64,000 bases of DNA from NCBI RefSeq assembly GCF_000026945.1, contig NC_012864.1, forward strand, positions 434,001 through 498,000, given 5' to 3'. This document shows, piece after piece, positions 27,460 to 38,230 of the stretch. Numbering within the stretch: the stretch's first letter is position 1; each line of letters begins with the position of its first letter. The notes beneath the pieces were generated by a model that had not been told where the DNA came from, made no database searches, and saw only the letters and a list, made by a program, of their open reading frames with translations. Position numbers and translations under genes: made by a program. The stretch is from Candida dubliniensis CD36. Taxonomy: Eukaryota > Ascomycota > Pichiomycetes > Serinales > Debaryomycetaceae.

Positions 27460-29229
27460 ATGCCAATATTCAAGAGTGGCCAGGTTTACCCTTTGCAAAC
27501 TTTAGAAACATTATCTTTGTTATTTTCACGAGGAATGAAAAGAGCCGCATCACCAAAAGCTGAACAACCACCTCATAGCAAAAAGGTGGTCGATGCCAAA
27601 GGGTTTAGAGTACGTCAACAAAACATCGATAAACACAAGATAACTAGTGAAAACACTGCAACTCAAAAATCAATACATGAAGAAGAAACTGAAGGTGCCA
27701 ATTACCTAATTGAAGGCAGATTGCGTCGTGTTACGCCATATTTCTATACATATTTAACCTACTGCAAGTTGCGTTGGCAAGATAGGAAATTGATCGATGT
27801 CTTCATTGATGAATTTAGAGATCGTACTCCTGATGCATATCGTAAGGCAGTAGAGGGAGGGTTGGTCAAAGTTAATTCCAAAGTTGCAAATTTAGAGACG
27901 ATTTTGCGCAATGGTGATTTGATATCTCATAGAAGTTATCGTCGTGAACCACCTGTTAGTTCTAGAGAAATAAAAATTGTTTTTGAAGATGACGATTTAC
28001 TTGTGATAGATAAGCCAAGTGGGATACCTGTGCATCCAACAGGTAGATATCGATACAACACCATCACTAAAGTGTTTGAACATGAAATGGGTAAAATTGT
28101 CCATCCATGTAATAGACTTGATAGATTAACCTCGGGGTTGATGTTTTTGGGGAAACTGTCTAAAGGAGCAAATAATATGATGCTGCAGATTAGAGATCGG
28201 AATGTCACCAAAGAATATATTGCCAGGGTGAAGGGTGAATTCCCTCTTGAGCGTCTTATTGTGGATAAACCATTGTCTACTAAGTCTCCCAAATTGACAT
28301 TAAATGTAGTCGATACGGAAAATGGGAAGGAAGCTAAAACTGAATTCCAAAGAGTGTCATATGACCCAATGACCAACACCTCTGTTGTTAAATGTCACCC
28401 ATTAACTGGTCGAACCCACCAAATTCGAGTGCATTTACAGTTCTTGGGGTATCCAATAGCTAATGATCCACTATATTCTAGTGAATTTGTCTGGGGCGAG
28501 AACTTGGGGAAAAGCGGTGAAGCTGATTTGGATCAAGTGATGGCAAAACTAGATCTAATTGGTAAATCTCGTGCAGCAACTTCATGGATTCATCCACAAG
28601 GTGATGGGGAAGTTGCGTTGGATGAAATCTGTCCCGTTACTGGCTTGCCCCTTTATTCTGACCCAGGTCCAAACGATTTGGATTTATGGTTGCATGCATA
28701 TAAATATGAAGCCGACGATAAATCTTGGTCTTATAAAACAGAGTACCCAGAATGGGCGCTAGAACCAAGTAGAAAATTTATGGAGATGGCTATAAAAGAG
28801 GCTGAAAAATGTGGAAAAACTCAAACTCAGTTTAACGTTGGATGTGTTTTGGTTCATAATGGGCAGGTAATCTCGACAGGTCATTCACGTGAATTGCCTG
28901 GCAATACTCATGCTGAACAATGTGCGTTGGAGAAATATTTTTCCAAAAATGGCGGGGAAAGAGAAGTGCCTTCAGGAACCGAAATATTTACTTCTATGGA
29001 ACCTTGTTCTTTGAGACTAAGTGGTAATCTACCTTGTGTTGATAGAATTTTACAAACAAAAAGCATTAAAACGTGTTTTGTGGGAGTTTTAGAACCAGAT
29101 ATTTTTGTAAAGAATAACTCCTCCTATAAAAAATTATTGGATCATGGGGTCGAATACATTCATATACCAGGATATGAAGAAACGTGCCTTGAAATTGCCA
29201 AAAGAGGTCATGAAAATATTCAAAAATAA
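27460..29229 (+). CDS. RIB2: Bifunctional Rib2: tRNA pseudouridine synthase (Pus8) and DRAP deaminase
   Basis: A 589-residue protein from the ATG at 27460; a second in-frame ATG at 27535 gives 564. The N-terminal two-thirds is an RluA-type pseudouridine synthase with catalytic aspartate D221 in NRLDRLTSG and the downstream RTHQIRVHLQFLG block. The C-terminal cytidine-deaminase-like domain has H484-A-E486 and C516/C526 (PCSLRLSGNLPC), the zinc ligands of the riboflavin enzyme that deaminates the diaminopyrimidine intermediate. The first 25 residues contain two basic residues and one acidic residue and could target mitochondria, with the second ATG giving a cytosolic form; this is inference. 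Its stop is 18 bp from that of RIM21, convergent. Confidence 0.93.
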   Translation: MPIFKSGQVYPLQTLETLSLLFSRGMKRAASPKAEQPPHSKKVVDAKGFRVRQQNIDKHKITSENTATQKSIHEEETEGANYLIEGRLRRVTPYFYTYLTYCKLRWQDRKLIDVFIDEFRDRTPDAYRKAVEGGLVKVNSKVANLETILRNGDLISHRSYRREPPVSSREIKIVFEDDDLLVIDKPSGIPVHPTGRYRYNTITKVFEHEMGKIVHPCNRLDRLTSGLMFLGKLSKGANNMMLQIRDRNVTKEYIARVKGEFPLERLIVDKPLSTKSPKLTLNVVDTENGKEAKTEFQRVSYDPMTNTSVVKCHPLTGRTHQIRVHLQFLGYPIANDPLYSSEFVWGENLGKSGEADLDQVMAKLDLIGKSRAATSWIHPQGDGEVALDEICPVTGLPLYSDPGPNDLDLWLHAYKYEADDKSWSYKTEYPEWALEPSRKFMEMAIKEAEKCGKTQTQFNVGCVLVHNGQVISTGHSRELPGNTHAEQCALEKYFSKNGGEREVPSGTEIFTSMEPCSLRLSGNLPCVDRILQTKSIKTCFVGVLEPDIFVKNNSSYKKLLDHGVEYIHIPGYEETCLEIAKRGHENIQK

Positions 29230-29247
29230 TGCAATGTCCCAAATAAT

Positions 29248-30852
29248 TTATTCATCACTAGATACATCTAATATAACTTCTTTTCTGGAGTAAACATAAA
29301 CATTTCTTCGTCTGTGGTTGCTGTTTGTAGTGGTTAGAGGTGCAGCGTTCTGCTCTGATGAACTCTCAGCGATGTGAGAATTACCTTCGGGATGTAAAAA
29401 CATTTCAGGGCAAAAATCTGGAACAACTTCTTGAGTATATTCGGCATGAGTGGTGCTATTGTTTCTATGCCTTCCTGTTAATGACTGTGTAGATACACTC
29501 ACTGACCTTGGAATTGCAAATCCAGCTGCAATTATGTTATCAGTCAAAGTCAAAAATGCGTCCTTGGTAGTTGTTAATATTCGCCTAAACTTCAGGGCAG
29601 GAACACTGTTATCATTATCATTGTTATCACCATGAAGTTTATTTGTAGGAGAATTCCTTCTGATCAATCCCTCTCTTTGTTCTTGGTTGTTATGATGTGC
29701 ACCACCATTTAGTTCATTGTCAGGGGGGTCGCTATGGGTATCACTATTGTCTTCATCTTCAGGTATCTGTTCTTCAACAAATAATTCAAATCTATCTAGT
29801 TCGTACAACTCGTCTTCGTAGAATCTTCGACCTAGCACACCCTCTTTCTCTTTTGCCTTCATTATCAAATTGAACTTGTTGCACCATTCCCATGGGATCA
29901 CTACACCAATAACATAATTAACCACGGAAAATATTTCTGATAATTCATACACAAAGGCGTTTGAAACATCAGCAACAAAAAATGCCACTGGGCTGTAAAT
30001 CAAAATAAACGTTAGCAAAGTTAATAACCAGATTTTTTTATTTGCCAAGATAATTTGAATTTTGCTAATGAAAAACACAGTTATGATGGCAGCATAGCAT
30101 AAAGCCATGGCTATTCGAACCAAATATATAAAAGCCGGTAATATATCACTTGCTTCATTTGCATCGGCTGGAGTATAAAATTGGGCAATTGCCCATATTA
30201 CTTGAGATGCCAATGTTGCCACTATACCAATTAGTAATGCCATTCGCTTGTCTTTTTGTCTTTGAAATATTCTCATTATTATTTGAACTTGGTTGATCTG
30301 TAGCAACAATACCACTATTAGATCTATGATTTGAATGGGATTGTAGTCGTTAAGTTCACTAAGAAGCTTAGCGCCATGTAAATAGCCATCTCGTTGTTGT
30401 CCATGTAATATTAAAATCGATTTTATCACAACAACGAGAATGTAAACTGTCGAGAGTATTGTGCTTGTTTTCAATAACCATGACGGTTTGATAGTATAAT
30501 TTGTCAACACAAAAATTGTTAAAAACCAGATTATTACTGCCAGTACTGCAATCGCATATATGATTGAAACAACACTATACGCAAAAGATCCTCTTAACGA
30601 ATCCCTGGTGAATTCACGCCAACTCTCAGTAACTATGGGTAGTGGTTTAGCAAATGTATCTATGACAAACCCCACATTGGTGTTTAATACTGGAATACAA
30701 TTTCGGTAGCACAATTGTTTATATATTGCTTTGGATACGACTGAGATGGGATATTTTTCAAATTGTTTCGATATTATCATGCCTTCAGGCAATTCAATTG
30801 GTTCGCATGAAGAATAAACAGTGCCCACCCACCAGGCATTCTTCCAATACAT
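29248..30852 (-). CDS. RIM21: Rim21/PalH-type plasma-membrane pH sensor
   Basis: A 534-residue protein with an ATG start. An extracellular N-terminus of about 90 residues contains four cysteines. Seven hydrophobic segments follow between about 91 and 325, then a cytoplasmic tail of about 200 residues that is acidic and Asn-rich. The block around NPIQIIDLIVVLLLQINQVQIIMRIFQRQKDKR is typical of the PalH/Rim21 family. These proteins sense external alkalinity and recruit the arrestin-like Rim8, leading to Rim101 cleavage, which in Candida drives the alkaline response and hyphal growth. The paralogue Dfg16 has the same topology, so Rim21 versus Dfg16 is a judgement made without an alignment. Confidence 0.78.
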   Translation of the reverse strand: MYWKNAWWVGTVYSSCEPIELPEGMIISKQFEKYPISVVSKAIYKQLCYRNCIPVLNTNVGFVIDTFAKPLPIVTESWREFTRDSLRGSFAYSVVSIIYAIAVLAVIIWFLTIFVLTNYTIKPSWLLKTSTILSTVYILVVVIKSILILHGQQRDGYLHGAKLLSELNDYNPIQIIDLIVVLLLQINQVQIIMRIFQRQKDKRMALLIGIVATLASQVIWAIAQFYTPADANEASDILPAFIYLVRIAMALCYAAIITVFFISKIQIILANKKIWLLTLLTFILIYSPVAFFVADVSNAFVYELSEIFSVVNYVIGVVIPWEWCNKFNLIMKAKEKEGVLGRRFYEDELYELDRFELFVEEQIPEDEDNSDTHSDPPDNELNGGAHHNNQEQREGLIRRNSPTNKLHGDNNDNDNSVPALKFRRILTTTKDAFLTLTDNIIAAGFAIPRSVSVSTQSLTGRHRNNSTTHAEYTQEVVPDFCPEMFLHPEGNSHIAESSSEQNAAPLTTTNSNHRRRNVYVYSRKEVILDVSSDE

Positions 30853-31487
30853 TATTCAACTCAAATTATCGGTGACTACTATTTCTGTAGCAATAGATAA
30901 GTAAATAATGTTAAGGTACCAATGGTGTCAATCTGTTGGTTGGTTGGTTGGTTGGGAGGAGGGGGACTTTTAAGTGGTGAATCCGAATAGTCACAAAAGA
31001 AAAAATTATAAAAAAATTGTTCATTGTCTTTGACTTCCTCTTTCGCACTTACCACGCATCATTTGGATCTATTGACATGAGGCTTTGCTTCTCACGTGTC
31101 AAAATAACTAGTTCCTATACAATTCGGTTTACCACTAATCATTAATCTAAAATTTATTGGTGATATTATTCATAAACAATGATATAATAATGTTAATTTA
31201 TATACTTTGCTTTATTTGTCCTGGTTAGTTTCACACTAGCAATAAATATTTATGGTTCAGAAAGTTGCGAAATTTATACAAAAAGACAAATCTTAAAAGT
31301 TCAAGTAATATGTCCCCATAACCCCCTATTGGTAGAACACCTTCATTGTGGAGATCTTACAAAGACTAAGCCTTGAACTTATTCCGTGTCCACGTCAAGT
31401 ATATTGGTGGATATACAAAACTTAATGTTACTGACTACATGAAAAACAAAAACTAGTTAGCGTTCTTTAACTTTCCTTTTAACATCA
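30853..31487. promoter_or_regulatory. RIM21 promoter and ETF-QO 3' region
   Basis: A 635-bp stretch. It contains a TTGG tetranucleotide repeat (30936-30955), a CACGTG palindrome (31093-31098) about 240 bp upstream of the RIM21 ATG, and a run of Gs (30956-30964). CACGTG is the core bound by Cbf1/Pho4-type bHLH factors; whether it acts on RIM21 is unknown. Confidence 0.5.
31093..31098. promoter_or_regulatory. CACGTG E-box upstream of RIM21
   Basis: A perfect bHLH palindrome flanked by T on each side (TCACGTGT). It is placed in a plausible promoter position, but a six-base match can occur by chance. Confidence 0.35.
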
Positions 31488-33371
31488 TCAGGACATGTAA
31501 TATTTTGGACCATCTCCACCTTCAGGAACTGACCATGTGATGTCTTGAGATGGGACTTTAATATCACACGTCTTACAATGAATGCAATTTTGACTATTTA
31601 TCTGAAACTTGACTCCCAATGGTTCCAGCTCATCCTCGATATATTCGTAAACTCCTGCTGGACAGAATCTTTGTTCCACACCTTTATATTTAATCCAGTT
31701 CAACTCAGTATGTTTTCGAGAATCTTGATTTGGTATTTTTAAATGACATGGTTCATCCTCGTCGTGGTAGGTACCGGTTCTTGACACAGAGGTAAGAATA
31801 TCAAAAGTCAATTCATTATCTGGTTTTGGATATTCAATAGGTTGGAACTGGTTTGCATCTTGAGTTGCCCCTGAATCTGTTCCGTGGTGAGATAAGGTCC
31901 ATGGTTCTTTACCTTGTGTAATCATAGTCAGCAAACCTGAATGAACAAGCCCCCCAACCATACCGAGTGGAGAGTTGAATGAAGGACGCACATTTCTCAC
32001 TGCGTACAATTCCTTATATGCCCACGAATCTTTAAAATTTTCTTCATACTGATGTAAATCTATTGGGGTAGATAATTCTTCAAAGTTATCTTCATCACAA
32101 GGATCCAATTCCATTTGTTTAAATGTGGAGAGGATTGCTTCTGCAGCAACTATACCACTCTTCACTGCAGTATGGGTACCTTTAACTTTTGGCACATTAA
32201 CAAACCCGGCAGCACAACCAACCAAAATACCACCAGGGAAATGTAACTTAGGTATGGATTGATATCCCCCTTCATTCAAAGCTCTTGCAGCATAGGAGAT
32301 ACATTTACCACCTTTTAAGGTATTGGCATAAAATGGGTGAGTTTTCATTTTTTGGAATTCTTGATAAGGCGAGATATACGGATTAGCATAATCTAATCCA
32401 ATAACCAAACCAACAGCCACTAACCCATCACCAAAATGATAAATAAACCCTCCACCATATTCTTTGGAGGTTAATGGATATCCTAACGAATGTCCCACAT
32501 AACCTTTGTCAAAATTCTCTGGTAAAACTTCCCAAACTTCTTTAATCCCAAGTCCATAAGTTTGAGGTTCAGAATTTTCTCTCAAGTTGAAGTTGCCAAT
32601 AGCATTTTTAGTCAACGATCCATGACAACCTTCGGCCAAAACAGTCAACCTGGCAAAGAATTCCATACCGGGTTCAAAACTATCCTTGGGTGCACCGTTA
32701 CGATCAACTCCCATATCTTGGGTAATGACACCTTTTATTGCTGACTTGTCTTCGTTATAAATCAATTCATTCACTGATATTCCTGGATACAATTCCACTC
32801 CCAATTCTTCAGCTTGTTCAGCTAGATATTTGACGACTTCATTTAAACTAACAATGAAGTTTTTCCCCTTATTGGTTAATTGAGGAGGCTCTGGCAATGG
32901 GAATGCCTTTTTAGGAGTCAAGTATTTCATATGATCTGATGTTACTTTTGTTATAATATCCAGAGGTAATGGGATTCCATTTTCTTCAGTCAATTCACTA
33001 TCAGGGAATAATTCCTTAAAAGCATGTGGTTCAATAACTGCACCACTAACTATATGACTACCAAAGTCCCCTGCTTTCTCCAAGACAATGACTCGTAAAT
33101 CCCCATTACCTTGTTCGTTGTCGAGTTGTTTCAACTTTATTGCTGTCGATAACCCAGCAGGTCCAGCACCTACTATACACACATCCACATAGTCTCTAGC
33201 ACGCTCTTGATGTAAAATTTCTTCTTGTTCTGACGTTAGATTGTATCTTGTCCATGATTGATGCAATCTTCTGATAAATGGAGTGTAATTAATGGGATTT
33301 CTTAATGGTGGTAATGAACGAGGAAGCAATCGCCTACTTCCTACTCTTGACAACAATGACTGAATCAACAT
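31488..33371 (-). CDS. CIR2: Electron-transfer flavoprotein:ubiquinone oxidoreductase (ETF-QO)
   Basis: A 627-residue protein from the ATG at 33371; the frame runs on upstream to a TTG, but that part is uncharged and belongs to the leader. The first 40 residues are rich in Arg, Leu and Ser without acids, a mitochondrial presequence. The FAD-binding GAGPAG lies at 68-73, and a second nucleotide-contact block, GGILVGCAAGFVNVPK, lies near 388. The 4Fe-4S cysteines are C570, C596, C599 and C602. It passes electrons from ETF to ubiquinone during fatty-acid and amino-acid oxidation at the inner membrane. Yeast CIR2 is the orthologue. Confidence 0.93.
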   Translation of the reverse strand: MLIQSLLSRVGSRRLLPRSLPPLRNPINYTPFIRRLHQSWTRYNLTSEQEEILHQERARDYVDVCIVGAGPAGLSTAIKLKQLDNEQGNGDLRVIVLEKAGDFGSHIVSGAVIEPHAFKELFPDSELTEENGIPLPLDIITKVTSDHMKYLTPKKAFPLPEPPQLTNKGKNFIVSLNEVVKYLAEQAEELGVELYPGISVNELIYNEDKSAIKGVITQDMGVDRNGAPKDSFEPGMEFFARLTVLAEGCHGSLTKNAIGNFNLRENSEPQTYGLGIKEVWEVLPENFDKGYVGHSLGYPLTSKEYGGGFIYHFGDGLVAVGLVIGLDYANPYISPYQEFQKMKTHPFYANTLKGGKCISYAARALNEGGYQSIPKLHFPGGILVGCAAGFVNVPKVKGTHTAVKSGIVAAEAILSTFKQMELDPCDEDNFEELSTPIDLHQYEENFKDSWAYKELYAVRNVRPSFNSPLGMVGGLVHSGLLTMITQGKEPWTLSHHGTDSGATQDANQFQPIEYPKPDNELTFDILTSVSRTGTYHDEDEPCHLKIPNQDSRKHTELNWIKYKGVEQRFCPAGVYEYIEDELEPLGVKFQINSQNCIHCKTCDIKVPSQDITWSVPEGGDGPKYYMS

Positions 33372-34209
33372 AAGAGTATAATTTGTATGAATATGATAAG
33401 TATTTACAGTATATTGAAAAAAAAAAAAAAGGAAGACAAGAAGGGGATACAAAGGGTTTGATAAAACAACAAGGCTGGGTTTTTATTAGTTTTTTTTTTT
33501 TTTTTTTTTTCACTTGACTCATTTCTGCACCATCTCGCCTGTACCAATAAACCCATTCGCGTTAGTTCGCCAATAGAATCAGTTCATTTAATAATCAAAA
33601 ACAACACCTGATTACCATTATTATTATTACTAAAATAGGCCATTTTGTTATTTGGAGTCTTTCATATGATGTCTCTTTTTTTTTTTTTTGATATCCATTG
33701 GAATAACTAACATATGTTGGTCAGTGGCTCAACATTTTGAGTGAAAAGTATTTAGTATGGCTAGTATTATTAATTCTCTCTTTTTTTTGACTCTGGATGG
33801 GACAATACGTTTACAGAATGTTTGTAAGATTTATCTGAGCTTTTATTTTGCACCCACTTGAGAATGATCTTCCTTAACCTATCTTATGTACTTTTTTATT
33901 ACTTTATTCAGTATATAGATACTCCAACAAGATGTAACATTAGTCTTACAAGAGAAAAAAGCAGAAGCAAAAGGAAATTGAAATTGAAATTGATAAATAG
34001 TATATTTCGTCAAAGTGTCATTTATATATCTATATTATTGAATTGATTAATTGAACCCGTCTATAACAGCTTATTTTGCACAGCAAAACATTAACTCTTA
34101 ATCTGTTTGTCTTCCAAAGTCACATTCCATCAAGAAAAGAAATCTCTTTAAAAAAAAAGATCACACATACAAACACCAAAAAATGGGAGTGCTGATTCCT
34201 GAAACATAA
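33372..34209. promoter_or_regulatory. ETF-QO promoter and CDC24 3' region
   Basis: An 838-bp gap between two minus-strand genes. It holds a 23-nt T-run (about 33488-33510) and further T-tracts near 33679 and 33781. A plus-strand frame at 33858-34046 is short and featureless. No RNA gene is visible. Confidence 0.45.
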
Positions 34210-36753
34210 TCAAGAAACCCACACCGTCACCAGTCGCTTTTCGTTGCCTGATGTTTGGTAAAAGTCTTCACCGGTCAACATATCAAGCACCAATCCCCAA
34301 TCATCATCTGAATTCAAATTCACAAAGTCTCCTTCATCGTCTTTGTATCTTAATCGATTAATATGGATGTCATCCGCCACTATGTTCGAAGTAATAATCT
34401 GGGAGATGATCTTCTGCAAAAGATCATTATATTCAATTTGTGCATTGACAATCAATGGATCTGGTAATTCTGTGGATTTATAAAGCAATTTAATCGCAAC
34501 ATCAAACGTTGGTGTTACTTTGGTGGCTTCCGAAGAGGTCAAAGATGGATTGGTGGTATTTGGTGATCCATTCATATTGTTACTGAAAGTGTCTAAAGTT
34601 GTTGATGTGGAAGAAATTCTACTCAAATCACCAGATTTGATCCTATTATTCTTCATCATACTCAAAGTGGATGATGACGAGTGATGGCGAGAACCATGAG
34701 AAGTTCGATGATCATAATATTGTTGTTGGGTGGATTGATTCACTGGTGACATACTAATACCCGTGTAATCATATATCGCAGAATCATCGGTATTAAATGA
34801 CAGGTCAGAATCACGCATCTTTTTATGAATCTGTTTATTCATTTCATTGGTCTTTAAATCCCGCAAACACTTTTCCCATTGGTTTCTAGCCTCTTCACTA
34901 CGATATCTCAAAGTGAACGAGCCACTTTCCTTTCTGCCTGACCATGAGATGATTAAAGTTGAGCCTGGAGTGGTTGGCGCGGAAATATTATAAATTTCCG
35001 ATATATAAACTCTCCCCTTTAACTCCAATGGCAATGTGCTATCTTTTCGTGAATTATTTATAGATTCCAACAAATTAGCCGTCGATGAACTAAGATTTGA
35101 TGAAGTTGATCTCTTTCTTGTCGAAAACTTGCTCTTTTTTTCCTGTTTGTCAGATTTTTTGTTATCTTCAATTTCGGTGAAGAAAAACACAATTTTCTCA
35201 AAAAGATAGGCAACGTATTCCTTCTCATTTTCAGCATCTTTAACCCCAACTTGCCCATGAAATAATAGTTCTCCTTGTGCATCCAAATTAAAACCACGCC
35301 AATTACCTACTCGTTCTTTTAGTTTTTCCAAATGTTCAATATTTTCTGCTCGCCTTTGTGCCTCATTGACTTGATTTGCCAATTCCTTCATTGCAGTTTT
35401 AGCCACTAATAATTCATTAAATGATGTAGATGACGAGCTGCCATGAGAGTCCTGTTTTGAATACTCTGGTGATGTTTTAACTAACTCTTTTAACAAGAGT
35501 GGGTACTTACATAATCTCTGGATCGGCTTCAAAATATACGATTGAAGTTCAAACCCAGGATCAAGTAGACTCGATGATTTTTTTAAATTAGCCGCTTCTT
35601 TGTTGATCAAATCAATCGCCGTCAATTGTCCTATAGTCCAAGGTTCATAAGCATTAAATGGGCCCAAAGATGCATGGATAAATACCGATCCAATTCTTTG
35701 GTATCTAATGGGTATATTAATGTTACATTCTAATCCATTGAGGAATCGTCTTTGAAAATCAATAATCTCATTTAGATTTGGGAATAACAAGTGAATTTGT
35801 TCTGAAGATAAGTTTTCGGCATCAATGAGATCTTGACGGTATTTACACATTAGTTCCAAGTCCTGAACATATTTCCTTTCTGTTTCAATAATTTCTCGGA
35901 AAACTTTTGATCGTTCATCGGTAATTTGCACATCCATATTTACATCTTCGTCGGCACTACCCAGATCGGTAGCTGTATCACCAACATTTGAGTATTCACT
36001 AAGTAGTTTGTTAACAACTTCAATGATTTTAAGTAAATCTTGGGCATTGTCAGAGAAAACATTGGATATGGTAAACATATTCTCGTCATCAAAATTCAAT
36101 TGAGTCTTGACGGCAATTAAAAAGTCATACACAGATTTTTTGCAAATTCTCAAATCATCAGAGCTGACAACTGGTATTTTGGAATCAGGAAGGATATGAT
36201 TGATAAGAACACAAAAAGGGGCACCTTGTTGGAACAATTTCCAAAGGTGAGTGGCAGGATCAACACTAATGTTAGCTGGTAAAACACCTGCAGTAAACGT
36301 AAACAAAGTGTTGTTTGGCATACCACTGATTAAAGATGACGCAGACGCATTGGTGGCCATTCGTGTCAATGAACCTTGGATCGAACTACTATCGGAACCA
36401 ACCGAAAGTCTGTTCATGGCACCGTCTAATGATTGATGACGTTTACCATTACTATGACCATTGCCATTGCTTCTTTCCTGTGCCAAAGCCAATGCTTGTT
36501 GTTCACTGAGTTGTTCAGCTTGATTGAAAGCCTGGTTCAAAAATGGTTCCATGCCAGGGATTTTTTGTAGCTTTCGTTTTAGTGATTCACATCGATAGAA
36601 TAGATGGTCCTTGGGAGTACTTTGTTTGTTGAAATTATTTATATTCACTGGACCCAGAGATACAATTCTCGCAGACGAAACAGTACTTGCTGAATTTAAA
36701 GATGACGTTGATTGGGTCGAAAATGATCTGAGTGCTGGAGGTGGATGTTCCAT
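34210..36753 (-). CDS. CDC24: Cdc24, guanine nucleotide exchange factor for Cdc42
   Basis: An 847-residue protein with an ATG start. The domain order is a Ser-rich N-terminus, a calponin-homology-like region (about 140-255), the RhoGEF (DH) domain opening at VFREIIETERKYVQDL near 284, a PH domain to about 650, a Ser/Asn-rich linker, and the C-terminal PB1 domain (about 765-847) with the acidic OPCA signature YKDDEGDFVNLNSDDDW that binds Bem1. It activates Cdc42 at bud, hyphal and mating sites. A 1.48 kb upstream region without genes suggests complex regulation. Confidence 0.97.
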   Translation of the reverse strand: MEHPPPALRSFSTQSTSSLNSASTVSSARIVSLGPVNINNFNKQSTPKDHLFYRCESLKRKLQKIPGMEPFLNQAFNQAEQLSEQQALALAQERSNGNGHSNGKRHQSLDGAMNRLSVGSDSSSIQGSLTRMATNASASSLISGMPNNTLFTFTAGVLPANISVDPATHLWKLFQQGAPFCVLINHILPDSKIPVVSSDDLRICKKSVYDFLIAVKTQLNFDDENMFTISNVFSDNAQDLLKIIEVVNKLLSEYSNVGDTATDLGSADEDVNMDVQITDERSKVFREIIETERKYVQDLELMCKYRQDLIDAENLSSEQIHLLFPNLNEIIDFQRRFLNGLECNINIPIRYQRIGSVFIHASLGPFNAYEPWTIGQLTAIDLINKEAANLKKSSSLLDPGFELQSYILKPIQRLCKYPLLLKELVKTSPEYSKQDSHGSSSSTSFNELLVAKTAMKELANQVNEAQRRAENIEHLEKLKERVGNWRGFNLDAQGELLFHGQVGVKDAENEKEYVAYLFEKIVFFFTEIEDNKKSDKQEKKSKFSTRKRSTSSNLSSSTANLLESINNSRKDSTLPLELKGRVYISEIYNISAPTTPGSTLIISWSGRKESGSFTLRYRSEEARNQWEKCLRDLKTNEMNKQIHKKMRDSDLSFNTDDSAIYDYTGISMSPVNQSTQQQYYDHRTSHGSRHHSSSSTLSMMKNNRIKSGDLSRISSTSTTLDTFSNNMNGSPNTTNPSLTSSEATKVTPTFDVAIKLLYKSTELPDPLIVNAQIEYNDLLQKIISQIITSNIVADDIHINRLRYKDDEGDFVNLNSDDDWGLVLDMLTGEDFYQTSGNEKRLVTVWVS

Positions 36754-38230
36754 GGTTTTTGACTATTGATAATAATATGTGATGGGGTTGGTTCTCTTTG
36801 GGTCTCTACGTCTTCAATATCCAACAAAAAATGAAAATAAAAAAAAAAAAGAAAAACTTGATTCAATGATAATACAAGATTTGTACAAGTAGTTTATGAA
36901 TAAGCTCTGGTGTGAGTGCTTAATGTATATTAGTCTTCTGGTTGTTGTTGACGTTGTTGTTGTTGTTGGAATTTTTTTTTTTCCCTGTCTTTCTCTTTTT
37001 GTTTGGTGTTCGTTCGTTAACCTGGTTCTTTTTTTTCTTTTCTCTGTCCTTTTGGCCACACTCTGACTCTCACACAGTTTTTTGGTGGTGTTTTTTCAAA
37101 GTTGTTGATTTGAAGGAAAAGAAGAAGACGAACTAAAAAAGAACTAGAATCTATCAAAATAAATAAGAAGAAAGAAGATATAAAGGAATAAAATAAACGG
37201 TAAATTGGTAAATGGAAAACAATTGAATTGAAATAATTAAAATGAGCTAACAAAATTGATTACTATTAACAGGGGGGGGTGAAAAGTATAGACCTAAGGC
37301 TTTGAGGGAATTAAATGTTAATAAAGAGAGGAAAAAAAAAAAAAAAAAAAGAGAAAGAAAAATGTAACAAAGAACAAAGGGGAAGACAACCCAAGTATTA
37401 GAAGGTAGACAGGTTACAAGAGACAGAGAGAGATATAAACTTTAGTCCAACTTCGGAAGGGTAGGTAGTAGTAATTTGTATGGTCAAACTGGAGTAAATG
37501 GGACAAAAATATTCAAACACACACACACGTACACGATTAAATTCCAATATGAAATTTTAGAACAACAAAGCAATAAACTTCATTCATTCATTCATTCTTT
37601 CTTTCTTTCATTCTTACACGAAAAATATGAAAATTAGTTTCATTCTTAATTTAAAAATTACTACGTACTACTAAAATTACACTTTGTGATAGAAAACTAC
37701 TACTAGTAATGGGACAATCCCTCTATTGTTTATTCTTGTTGTTACTGTTACTGTTACATAAAATGTCAAATTGCCAAAGGCCAAACACGCGACTATAACC
37801 ACAACCATTATCATAACCACAATAGAATCTTGTATAATGTGATTTCTGTATTATTTGACATTGACGACAACAAAAACTATCATACTCATTTGTATAGCTT
37901 TGATGTACACTTGAAATGATACATATTGTACTTAACCTGTTAATGTCGGTGAAAATACCACTGTCAATTTAACGGCTCTTTGAGGAATATGCGGAGAAGG
38001 AATTTAATCTTTAGTAACAATAGTGTCAGCGTTTAGTTCAAGCTACCTACACCTAAGTTAGTTGGTTCATGTGTTCAAATCGTTTTAAAATGTATTAGAA
38101 ATTGTACTGTTGGTGGTGTGTATTATATTCAACTTACTTACTATTTCTACTCCTCCTATACAACCAAACTAACAGAAGGCTTATACAAGTAAAGAATAAG
38201 TATCTTTTCATTCACAGGGAAAGATTGTTT
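36754..38230. promoter_or_regulatory. Long CDC24 upstream region
   Basis: A 1.48 kb stretch between CDC24 and the SSP120 stop. It contains several A/T tracts (36839-36850, 37330-37350), an eight-G run near 37271, a CA repeat (37517-37528) and a TTCA/TTTC tetranucleotide block (37580-37612). Short ORFs here arise from low-complexity sequence. A long leader or regulatory array for CDC24 is plausible. Confidence 0.45.
37580..37612. repeat. ATTC/TTTC tetranucleotide repeat
   Basis: Four units of CATT followed by units of CTTT, ending at another CATT, in the CDC24 upstream region. Confidence 0.8.

Noticed and set aside
33372..33452. N-terminal extension of ETF-QO
   Set aside because: TTG start and an uncharged Phe/Leu/Tyr-rich stretch; the ATG at 33371 gives a proper mitochondrial presequence.
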